From NCBI GenBank assembly GCA_013396755.1, contig VWZF01004048.1:1-64000 (forward strand): DNA of 64,000 nucleotides, in the 5' to 3' direction. This DNA comes from Sclerurus mexicanus. Its lineage: Eukaryota; Chordata; Aves; Passeriformes; Furnariidae. The notes beneath the pieces were generated by a model. The model was given only the letters and a program-made list of their open reading frames with translations, did not search any database and was not told the DNA's origin. A program made the translations under genes and the position numbers. Positions 56,601 through 64,000 of this stretch are shown piece by piece. Positions within the stretch are counted from its first letter, which is position 1, and each line of letters begins with the position of its first letter.

Positions 56601-59085
56601 GGGTTTTTGGGTTTTTAAAGGTTTCACAGGCTGAAGGCCACATGAAATGTAGCTTCCCCCATCTCGGGCAGTGGCCAGCTCCTCCTGGGGCAGCAGGAAC
56701 TTCTCTGTTTAGATACAGCAGCCTTTGTGTTGTCTCCTGCAGTGACTTCTTTTGCCACGTGTGTCATGCCGTGCAGTACCCAAAGCCTCTCAGCAATGTG
56801 TGGTTCACGGGCATCAAGTCAGCACAAGTACCTTTGATTTATTAAGAACTGGATGGAGAGTGACGTAGAACCCCTTAGGGGCTGCGTAAATGGTTTTTCT
56901 TTATTTACAGCCTGGGGTGAGTTATTTTGGCAGAGTTGCTCCCAGCTTACCTGGGTCTGAAAGAAAGAAATCTCAAGCAAATGTGCCTAAATTCTCTGGG
57001 AATGTCAGTGGGGATGTTTTGAAGCAAGGCTGTGCCTCGGGCTGTGTGTTGGGTCCTGAATCGTGCCAGAGCAGACACGGGCAGCAGCCCTGACACTCTG
57101 TGCCACCGGTGCTCTGTTGGGTACTGATGCTCTCCTGGTCCAACCATCCTCCCAGCACTGCCAAGTACACCACTCAAACCATGTCCCCAAGTGCCACATC
57201 TACACAGCTTTTAAATTCCTCCAGGGATTGGGACTCCACCAGTGCATGACAGCCCTTTTGGTGAGGAATTTTCCCCTAATATCCAATATAAGCCTCCCCT
57301 GGCACAACTTGAGGTTGTTTGTTCTTGTCATAGAATCATAGAATGGCTTTGGTTGGAAAGGACCTTCAAGACCATCTAGTTCCAACAGGAACACCTTGCA
57401 CTAGACCAGGTTGCTCCAAGCCCCATCCAACCTGGCCTTGAACGCTTGGACCTGTGCCAGTGCCTCACCACCCTCACCACAAAGGCTTGACAACTCTTTC
57501 ATTGAAGAAATTACTCCCAATATCGAATCTAAACCTCTCCTGGCCCAGCCTGAGGCTGTTCCCTCTCCTCCTGTTCCTGTTCCCTGGGAGCAGAGCCCAA
57601 CCCATCCCAGCTCCCCACTCCTGGCAGGGAGTTGTAGAGCCAGAAGGTCCCTCCTGAGACTCCTTTTCTCCAGGCTGAGCCCCCCCAGCTCCCTCAGCTG
57701 CTCCATTCCCTTCCCTGGACATGCTCTAGCCCCTTAATGTCCTTCTGGTCATGAGGGGCCCCAAACTGAACAGTTTCAGGCGAGCATCTCCGTCTGGCGA
57801 GGGGACTGACTGCCCCCAGCTATTTATGGGATTCTCATTCAGCCCCATCCGGTGGGATGTGTCCGGGCCAGGTGTCTGTGAAGTGCTCGCTTGTGTGCTG
57901 GCTCCTGAGAGAGGCTCACACGAGCTGTTGAGATCCTCCACGCTTTCCTCCCGCTCAGAGCACACGCTCTGCCCCACAGCCAGCGGGATGGGCACGTTAT
58001 ATCCGTTGGCATTCACGAAGGGAGGGTTTAGTTTGCTCTTTTAAAATCCAGCCTGGGCAAAAGGCATGCCCTGGCAGGTGAGCACACTTGTGGTCAGATG
58101 GCATCCCCGAGAGGCTGTGTGTGCTCTGCTGTGATGGGTTTGGAATGCCTGCAATCTCCTCGTCATGGACGGAGTTTCAAACTGTTCTGAAGGCGTGACA
58201 GTGCATAAACTCAGGTTTTTGGCCAAGGTAATCAGCCATGGACCCTCTTCGTTACAGACGTGAGGGTCAGAGAACTGCACTCTTGTGGTCTTTAGTGAGA
58301 GAGGACAGCCACGAGCCACCACAGCAGAGGGTTTAGCACTATGCAGGCTCCAGCTGCTTAAAGAAGGGGCTGAATTTTCTCTTGGCTAATAAACGGAGTT
58401 GTTGGAAGTGTTCATTCGTTTTTGGCGAGCTCTGTACTGCCTTACATATGCAACCAGGAGATGTGCGGGGTGGTGATGGTGATGGAACCGATCCAAAGCG
58501 GAGGGTGGTTTTGGTGCTGTCCCGCATTGCAGGGGCAGGAGAGGTGCAGGACCTGCCATGGATGGGGATGTGGGGATTTGCAGTGTCTCCCCACCCCTTG
58601 GGCACCAGCTGTTTCTGCCGCCCTACCCGCTTTCTGTCGGGATGGGAGGGCTCAGGTTTGGGCTCGGGAGTCGCGTCAGCTCACCCGGTGTGACTTGTGT
58701 CCCCTCCCAGCCCCAGGACTCCCCCACGCGTGTCTCAGCCCCCTCTCTCCACTTGCCTTTGCAGAACCGCCAGACTTTCAACAGCCTCACCTGCCTTAGC
58801 TCCGGGACCGACGCCAGCTCCCAGCGCCCCCAGCCCTGGCCCGCGGCCCCCCGCTCCCCGGAGGTGATGCCGGGCAGGACCCCCGCCTGCACCCCCGTGC
58901 CGGAGCCGCCGCGCTCGCGGCACGACGACCACCAGGCCGGCAGGGATGACCTGTCCTGCGAGGAGGAGGAGGAGGGCGGTGCGAAGGAGGAGGACAGGGA
59001 GGCCTGGCGGAGCGGCGGGGCGGGCGCCGAGAGCCTCTTCCAGCTGGATGGCGAGATAGACATCGAGCAGATCGAAAACAACTGA
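32534..59085 (+). CDS. FAM53B: FAM53B (simplet), nuclear regulator of Wnt/beta-catenin signalling
   Basis: Four coding exons are visible: 32534-32602, 35551-35602, 43319 to the N at 43934, and 58765-59085. They encode MVMILTKTRENKGADSV, the conserved MSQGPTLFSCGVM, then ENDRWRDLSRKCP, PPSKRQCRSLSFSDEM and SWRPLGSKVWTPVEKRR. The serine-rich STPASTPEPRRR segment follows, and the acidic C-terminus ends DGEIDIEQIENN. FAM53B is known in fish and mammals as an intrinsically disordered nuclear protein that promotes beta-catenin nuclear accumulation. The start is supported by a good Kozak context (ACCATGG) and an in-frame TGA at 32504-32506 upstream. The visible exons encode about 351 residues; the family is about 420. 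The gap at 43934 removes part of the difference, including the expected lysine/arginine-rich stretch. Introns are 2.9, 7.7 and about 14.8 kb. Confidence 0.95.
34410..34604 (+). mobile_element. CR1 LINE 3'-end fragment
   Basis: A sense CR1 end in the second-last visible small intron of FAM53B (32603-35550), running from 'ggcacaggttgggcagagaa' to 'ccattgtgtgattccatgg'. Confidence 0.9.
35551..35602 (+). CDS. FAM53B: FAM53B exon encoding HTPKMSQGPTLFSCGVM
   Basis: The 52-base exon lies between TTTGCAG and GTAAGT. It reads HTPKMSQGPTLFSCGVM plus one base of the next codon. This is among the most conserved segments of the family. An internal ATG at 35563 could serve as an alternative start if the upstream exon were skipped. 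Confidence 0.95.
35603..37835. other. FAM53B intron, no feature recognised
   Basis: This is the first part of the 7.7-kb intron between the small and large exons. No repeat or exon was recognised. Confidence 0.45.
37836..38015 (+). mobile_element. CR1 LINE 3'-end fragment
   Basis: A sense copy from 'ctggcacaggttgggcagag' to 'ccattctgtgattctat'. It lies about 170 bases from an opposite-strand copy. Confidence 0.92.
38184..38309 (-). mobile_element. CR1 LINE 3'-end fragment
   Basis: An antisense copy opening 'tcacagattcacagactggg' and truncated after 'gtccaacctggcc'. It forms an inverted pair with the copy at 37836-38015. Confidence 0.9.
38850..38960 (-). mobile_element. CR1-like LINE fragment, different subfamily
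   Basis: It opens 'tcatagagtcattaaggttg' and then 'gaaaagacccccaagatcaa', a variant of the CR1 3' end that differs from the other copies here. The far boundary is uncertain. Confidence 0.65.
41176..41195. repeat. Poly-C / poly-A run
   Basis: A run of about 14 C followed by about 8 A, in a FAM53B intron. Lengths in such runs are often misassembled. Confidence 0.8.
41510..41946 (+). mobile_element. CR1 LINE 3'-end fragment (older subfamily)
   Basis: A sense CR1 with the 'gaggggctgagggggctcag' and 'gtggtggagtccccaccctt' blocks, ending in 'gattctgtgtttctgtgatg' and 'ttctttgattctatga'. It differs clearly from the majority subfamily in the window. Confidence 0.85.
42219..42272. repeat. A/T-rich imperfect tandem repeat
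   Basis: Two copies of an AGAGAGGAATAAA...TAAGTGTA unit lie about 29 bases apart. Confidence 0.6.
43319..43933 (+). CDS. FAM53B: FAM53B large exon, 3' end lost in an assembly gap
   Basis: A long polypyrimidine tract and CCAG precede the exon. It encodes about 205 residues with strong C/G preference at third positions, beginning ENDRWRDL. Conserved cores are SKRQCRSLSFSDEM, KVWTPVEKRRCYSGGS and QRSLSCSHDRFS. Reading stops being FAM53B-like at the N at 43934. The frame stays open to 44226 beyond the N, but that sequence does not resemble the family and is probably intron. No donor is visible, so the exon end is missing. Confidence 0.92.
45345..45490 (+). mobile_element. CR1 LINE 3'-end fragment
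   Basis: A sense CR1 end from 'ccctggaagcgtccaaggcc' to 'ccattctgtgatgcc', in the 14.8-kb last intron of FAM53B. Confidence 0.9.
45491..48807. other. FAM53B last intron, no feature recognised
   Basis: No exon or repeat is seen. Long open frames on both strands around 46135-47025 reflect a stop-poor G-rich stretch rather than a gene I can name. Confidence 0.45.
48808..48930 (+). mobile_element. Short CR1 3'-end fragment
   Basis: A diverged sense copy with 'gttcaaggcaaggttggata' and 'ggtgtccctgcccgtggc', ending near 'aaaccatttgattttt'. Confidence 0.82.
49574..49637. repeat. (GGAT)n microsatellite
   Basis: About 13 GGAT/ATGG units with one interruption (ATGT). It is likely polymorphic. Confidence 0.95.
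50879..51160 (-). mobile_element. CR1 LINE 3'-end fragment
   Basis: It opens 'tcatagaaccacagaatgg' and continues through 'gaccaggttgctccaagcct' to 'cccctttaggtactgg'. Confidence 0.88.
51161..57135. other. FAM53B last intron, no feature recognised
   Basis: No repeat family or exon was recognised. A single N at 52752 marks another join of unknown size; no flanking duplication is visible there. Confidence 0.45.
57140..57327 (-). mobile_element. CR1 fragment, older copy
   Basis: An antisense CR1 of the older subfamily ('ccccaagtgccacatctaca', 'gggattgggactccacca'). It breaks off in 'gttgtttgttcttgtc' exactly where the next CR1 starts. Confidence 0.8.
57328..57780 (-). mobile_element. CR1 fragment, inserted next to or into the older copy
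   Basis: It opens 'tcatagaatcatagaatggc' and runs about 450 bases, to 'catgaggggccccaaactg'. The octamer end is nearly intact, which suggests a younger insertion than its neighbour. Confidence 0.88.
58765..59085 (+). CDS. FAM53B: FAM53B last coding exon
   Basis: The exon follows TTTGCAG and opens NRQTFNSLTCLSSGTDASS. It continues with a proline-rich stretch (GRTPACTPVPEPP), DLSCEEEEEGG, and a terminal DGEIDIEQIENN before TGA 59083-59085. It starts in phase 0, which fits the family exon boundary. Confidence 0.95.
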   Translation, partial: NRQTFNSLTCLSSGTDASSQRPQPWPAAPRSPEVMPGRTPACTPVPEPPRSRHDDHQAGRDDLSCEEEEEGGAKEEDREAWRSGGAGAESLFQLDGEIDIEQIENN

Positions 59086-61147
59086 GGAGGGAGCGGGTCT
59101 TGTCGCCCCCGCCGTCGGGGCGCCGCCAGCAGAGCCCCGGGGGGCTCCTCGCTGTGGTTTGGGGGGTCCTGTCACCGCTCCCCTCTTGCCAGCCGGAGGG
59201 GGCAAAGCAGCTTTGCCAAAACTTCATCAGGTATTTAGAGCAATCCGTGTGCATGCGTGTGTAAATCTTGGAATTCTTTGTAACTACTGTAGCCAGAGAT
59301 CAGCCAGCGGGAGGGAGGTGCCTGTCCGTGGGAACGCCAGGCACGGGGATCGCCAGGATCTCGCCATCAGCCAGCCGAGGGCTTTTGCCAGCGCAGGGTT
59401 GGAGCTGATGGAGCTGGCCGTGCTCCCCTGGGTCCCACCCGCGCTAGTTCAGAAAGGGATGCACGAGGAGAAACCACCTCCCCTGGGGCTGGAGAAAGTT
59501 TGGGGAAAGCAGAATATGGAGATTGGCAAAGCAAGCACTGGCTGGTGGCTGCCAGGGTGGCTGTGGCTCCTTTTGTCCCACCACGTCCTGTGAGGCCCCA
59601 GCACCCCCATCCCTCCCCATGTCCCTGGCAGTGCCGTGAGAAGGAAGTCACAAGTGAAGTCTTTTGCTTAAATTTAATAACGGCAAGAGCTGGATTTTTT
59701 AATTCTTTATTTTTTTCTAGCTTTCCTGATGAGGAATTAAAGGGACCCCTTGCCCATGTGGGGTGGCACCTGCAGCAGCGCTTGCCAGGTGCTGCCTGGG
59801 GATGCTCAAATGCCTTTCTTCCCCATTTTTTTAATTCCCAGCCCCCTCTCTCCACCGTGTTGGGAAAAAGCCCCACTCAGGCTCGGTGCCACCCTCGCTT
59901 GGGTTCCCAACACCCTGTTTTGAGCAGGGCTGGGCTGTTTACCCATTTACCAGCAGCTGTGCCCTCTCTGCTACCCAGGGCACAGCTGCCACCCTCTTTT
60001 TTTTGGCTTTACTGTGAAGGGCTGTGTGCCCGAGGCACGTCACAGCGGGGTTACTTGACAAAGTCAGCTGGCAAAAGGCTGAAAATCCAGGTAGCAGCAC
60101 TGAAAGCTTTTCCTCTTCCTGTGCCTTTTTTAAGCACAGATAAAGTGGTGACCATTCTGTTTGTACGATATGAATTCTCTTTGCTAAAAATAAGCTGTCC
60201 ACTTGCTAACAGGTTTGGAAGGACACGTAATTTTTTTTCCCCCCTTTGTTTATTTCTTTTGTTTGTTTCTTTAAAGCTCTAGGGAGGCTGTACGAGTGGC
60301 TTCCAGCATCTTCTGCAGGTTCCTTCAAGCTCAGGGTTCACTTCCCGAGCTTTGCAAAAGCGAGAAAGGAAAAAAAATCATGGATACCAACAGCAATTGA
60401 AGACATGACCTTTTTAATGGGGTTCAGCACCCCCGTTGGCAATGCCTTGAGGGTCCAGAACTCAGAAAGGCTGAGAGCTGCTGGTACAGGTTTCGTTCAC
60501 CATTTCTGGTTATGTTAGTGCACTTTTTTCCACAGTGGTTTGGGATATGTGTGGCATCTCCCACCACAGTGGAACCCATCGGCCGTTGTCCCTGTCCTGA
60601 CACCCCAGATGTGTTTTGCTCCCTCCAGGCAAGCAGGACCAGCCCCAGATATTTGGGGCAGCGGATGACAGGGATGTCTTTTCATTTTGGGCAACCCTCC
60701 AGCTCTTTTAAAGTGTCGCTTGATGCATCACTTAGGAGAAAATACATCCTGGGTTGATTTTTAGCCCTCCTGTTGTGGAAGGCGCTGCTGGTCTCAGATG
60801 TTTCGGGAGGGTCCAGCTATGCCAGCATTTTCCCAGGTTGCTGTCCCTCTGTCCGTGCCCCTGCAGTGGGACCCCCACAGCACAGCTCGGCTTTGAGTCT
60901 TCCTGATGCTCCATCCATCCCTCCCACCACTGACACGCCCCAGTCTCGGGGCACACAGCTCCTGCTGGCCACAGGCACCCCCTCAGCTGACCGAAAAAGG
61001 GCAAAGTCACCCAAATCCGTGTCCGGCAGCTCCGGGCGGGCTCTCGCACGTGCATCACTGGGGCTGAAATTCCTAAGGGCTTCTGTTTTCTTTCCAAGGG
61101 CTGCTCCTGGTGCCATGCTAACCCTCCCGTGTGGGAAGGTGGCCAAG

Positions 61148-61215
61148 GGACCACAGCCCAGCTGTACTGGACGTGGTGGCTGACGGACCACGACCCAGCT
61201 GTACTGGACGTAGTC
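61148..61215. repeat. 37-bp tandem duplication in the FAM53B 3'UTR
   Basis: GGACCAC(A/G)... CCCAGCTGTACTGGACGT occurs twice with a 37-base period and one or two differences. Confidence 0.8.
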
Positions 61216-61469
61216 GTAGCATTCAGTTTACATACAGCACAACCTGTTTGCCTTACTAAAAATGCTTCTCCAATGAGTCATGGCCTTATACTGGGCACGT
61301 TGGCGTAGGCACAGATTACAGTTAGTGACGGTTTTGAGGCCACGGTGGTGTTCTGTTGGGTATTTCTTGTTGGGTTTGTATGATTTCATGTACTTATTCT
61401 CAGTTTAAGAAAGCCTTACTTTTTAAATTCTTTTCTCTCTCTCCGTAGAGGTAAAACGTTTGTGGATTT

Positions 61470-61497
61470 ATATATATATAAATATATATATAAATAA
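61470..61497. repeat. (TA)n / TAAA simple repeat
   Basis: The alternating TATATA tract is interrupted by AAA. It leads into AATAAAG, which could be a minor poly(A) signal. Confidence 0.85.
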
Positions 61498-62115
61498 AGT
61501 AATTAAAAAATATTAAATATAATATAGTATGTGCCTCAGATTCAGGGGACATCCTGTTGATTGTAAAGTCAGAAGTGGCATTGCTCCCTGGCGTCAGGAG
61601 ATCCATCCGTCCCCTGTGCCCACAGTGGGAGAGCAGGGCATCCCCCTGGGGGTCCTGCTCTTGGTTTGTAAAGGACTTCACCTATTACACAGATGCTTCG
61701 GTAACCCCCCAACTCCCCCCTGGCAAATCCCTGCCGGCTGCCAGAATGTGATGTTAAAGTAATATGCAGACAAGGGGTGTTATTCCTTGCTACGTAGCTA
61801 AAACAGGCTCATTATTGTGAAGAGACTGTGGCTTTGTCCAAGGTGTGACCCGGTCTTGGGCAGCCACTGTTTTAGGATGACATCAAAGCTATGTCAGCAG
61901 CAATAAGGGTTCATCATCCTGAAAAAGATAGGATTTTAATACAAAAAGTCTTAGCAGGCACGCGGGAGTTTGCTGTGTGTTTGCAGATGTAGCTCTTTGA
62001 GCTGGTTCTGTGAAAGAGTACATTAAAAGAAAAACAAACAAAAAAAAACCAACAAAAAGAAGCGTTTGTAAAATAGATTGTAATTTTCCCACGTTCTAGC
62101 ATAGCCTGGTTGGCC

Positions 62116-62121
62116 AATAAA
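62116..62121 (+). terminator. FAM53B: Internal FAM53B poly(A) signal candidate
   Basis: AATAAA followed by a GTTGTGTTT stretch, a reasonable downstream element. Use of this site would shorten the 3'UTR by about 400 bases. Confidence 0.5.
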
Positions 62122-62510
62122 GTTGTGTTTCAAGTGCATTGTTTAAAGCTCCTGGCTGCCCAGGCGAACAGACTGATGTAGGATGTTCTAGGATTGTAGC
62201 AGTGCTTTACGGCGTGTACGAGTTCGGTGTTCTCAAGAAAGCGAAAGAAGACGACGGCCAAATAATTAAAAAAAAAAATAAAAAAAAAAGAAGAATAAAA
62301 ACAAAGCCCTCTGAAGCTATGACCTGTAGTAGCCAAGTCTCGCTGGCAGATTGCACAAGCGCCGCGGGACGAGCGTGTCCCCGGGGAGGGGCTGCCCGAG
62401 GTGCCCCCTCCGCGGGCCGGCGAGGAGGCTGCACGTTCCTACCCCCTCCATGACTTGATTGCACTAGAGCAGCTCAATCTCAGGAAATTGCTTGTTACTT
62501 TTACTGTGTA

Positions 62511-62516
62511 AATAAA
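62511..62516 (+). terminator. FAM53B: Distal FAM53B poly(A) signal
   Basis: AATAAAGCTTCC follows TGTGTA. A Pumilio/CFIm-type UGUAAAUA overlaps it at 62507-62514. This is the last plus-strand signal before the GC-rich flank. Confidence 0.7.
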
Positions 62517-62662
62517 GCTTCCTGGTTCAATAACCCCCGGCCGGTGTCTCGTCTCTCTGTGCTGTCCCCGTGGGGGTCGAGGGGGTTGGGGACACTGATG
62601 CCCCTTTGGGGATGTGCCAGCCAGGTTGTGGCACTGGTTGGAGTTTGATGGGGCAGGAGACT

Positions 62663-62970
62663 NNNNNNNNNNNNNNNNNNNNNNNNNNNNNNNNNNNNNN
62701 NNNNNNNNNNNNNNNNNNNNNNNNNNNNNNNNNNNNNNNNNNNNNNNNNNNNNNNNNNNNNNNNNNNNNNNNNNNNNNNNNNNNNNNNNNNNNNNNNNNN
62801 NNNNNNNNNNNNNNNNNNNNNNNNNNNNNNNNNNNNNNNNNNNNNNNNNNNNNNNNNNNNNNNNNNNNNNNNNNNNNNNNNNNNNNNNNNNNNNNNNNNN
62901 NNNNNNNNNNNNNNNNNNNNNNNNNNNNNNNNNNNNNNNNNNNNNNNNNNNNNNNNNNNNNNNNNNNNNN
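62663..62970. other. Assembly gap, 308 Ns
   Basis: The gap lies just downstream of FAM53B and abuts a CTCTC-rich simple repeat. Confidence 0.98.
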
Positions 62971-63031
62971 CTCCCCTCTCTGTCTCCTCTCCTCTCCTCT
63001 CCTCTCTGTCTCCTCTGCTCTCCTCTCCTCC
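62971..63031. repeat. (CTCTC)n pyrimidine-rich simple repeat
   Basis: Repeated CCTCT/TGTCTCCTCT units start at the gap edge. The repeat probably continues into the gap and caused it. Confidence 0.9.
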
Positions 63032-63794
63032 TTGGCATTCTCATGGGTGCTGGGAGGTGGTGTGGGTTGGGAAAGCCCCCAGCTGGGACCTTCCATGGAG
63101 GTGTCTGTGCCAGGAATAGGAAGGGTGTCCCAGCCATGGGTTGCACTGGAAAAAGGGCATCTTGTGATATTCACATGAAGAAAGACACGATGCATCCCAC
63201 CGTGGTGGGGGGACGTCTCCTATTGCCCTCCCAGCCTGATGCTGGCTGTCATTTAATTGTAACACAGCCAAAAATATAACAACAAAATGCAAATTTAAGT
63301 GCCAAGTAGCACCTTATTCTTTGTTTTTAAGGACAGAGATAATGTCCCACCCTTAAACTCAATGTTCCACCCCTAAAGTCAAGCAAGGCCAGAGCCCACC
63401 TCAGGGCAAGAGCACATGGGGGTGATAAAGAAATACTTGGGGAAACAGGGCGATATCTCCCCTTTATAACCCAAAAAGGAAAACATCTGTGCTTCCTCCA
63501 GCAAGCAAACAGCATAAAAAGTTTCATGACAGATGGCAGGATGTTTATCTGCCTGAACTTAATCAGATTGAAGTGATAGGCTTAGTATAATAGAACAAAA
63601 AAGGAAGAATTAGGGGATAAAAAAGAAATTCTTAGTGATCCATCACAGCCCGAATGTTCCACAGGGGTTTATGGCATCCTTCTGTGTGCATGGAGGCTGA
63701 GAGTACCATATACTTTGGCTGAACCACTACCCAGAGGATAGAAGATACAAAAACAGACCAAAAACTTGCACTAAGGTCATATTCCCAGATGTAG
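63032..63794. other. Region between convergent 3' ends, nothing recognised
   Basis: No coding exon or known repeat is recognised. A/T-rich stretches near 63250-63330 and 63590-63640 have no assignable role. Confidence 0.4.
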
Positions 63795-63805
63795 TTTATT
63801 TTATT
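63795..63805 (-). terminator. Minus-strand poly(A) signal pair, possible end of a converging gene
   Basis: TTTATTTTATT on the plus strand gives two overlapping AATAAA signals on the minus strand. In human, LHPP converges on FAM53B with only about 1-2 kb between their 3' ends, and this site is about 1.27 kb beyond the FAM53B end. No LHPP coding sequence is visible before the window ends, so the link rests on gene order only. Confidence 0.4.
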
Positions 63806-64000
63806 AGTATTTAATTCCCAGCATGCTTTCCCCTGCTGTCCCCAAGGGGTGTCCTGCAGCTCAGTGGCCAGCTGGTAGCTGTGACAAACAAGGGTTCCAA
63901 CACTCACAGGCTGCTCCAGGAGCAGGGAGCATCACTTTGGTGTCCTTCAGCAAACAGGGTCTTCTTCAGCTGCTGCTGGAGCTGGAATTATCATTTACCT

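Larger units (their letters stand above)
59086..62530 (+). other. FAM53B: FAM53B 3'UTR
   Basis: The region runs about 3.4 kb after the stop codon without recognisable transposons. It carries AATAAA signals near 61493, at 62116 and at 62511. The last is followed by a plausible cleavage region before GC-rich flank. An A/T simple repeat lies at 61470-61497 and an A-rich stretch at 62265-62293. The UTR extent is inferred from signal placement. Confidence 0.75.

Noticed and set aside
59500..60282. 260-codon open frame on + downstream of the FAM53B stop
   Set aside because: It lies wholly in the 3'UTR, has no recognisable motif, and its length is not extreme for a GC-rich stretch.

Overview
The window is avian genomic DNA. 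About 18 CR1 LINE fragments are scattered through it, most ending at the family's typical 3' end (repeated ATTCTATG-like octamers). The coding exons are short, split by long introns, and translate to conserved vertebrate proteins. No prokaryotic, viral or CRISPR-type system is visible. There are two recognised genes, both on the + strand and head to tail.

Positions 1-6917 hold the 3' part of EEF1AKMT2 (METTL10), an eEF1A lysine methyltransferase. Five coding exons are visible; the exon or exons for the N-terminus lie before the window. Positions 6918-15200 are intergenic with two CR1 elements and no gene that I can support.

Positions 15230-16230 are a CpG island with a 28-N gap. It is the likely FAM53B promoter and non-coding first exon. 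FAM53B (simplet), a nuclear regulator of Wnt/beta-catenin signalling, then fills most of the rest: a 16.6-kb 5'UTR intron, start-codon exon at 32371-32602, a small exon at 35551-35602, the large GC-rich exon from 43319, the last coding exon at 58765-59085, and a 3'UTR of about 3.4 kb ending near 62530. A single N at 43934 replaces the 3' end of the large exon, including the stretch expected to carry a basic nuclear-localisation-type motif.

The last 1.4 kb holds a 308-N gap, a pyrimidine-rich simple repeat, and a minus-strand poly(A) signal near 63800. That signal would fit the 3' end of a converging neighbour; LHPP sits there in human.

The best second-look items are the lost FAM53B exon end, two upstream AUGs in the FAM53B leader, exact duplications at single-N contig joins, an inverted CR1 pair in a FAM53B intron, and an unexplained 353-codon antisense open frame. 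I did not find a convincing undescribed biological system.
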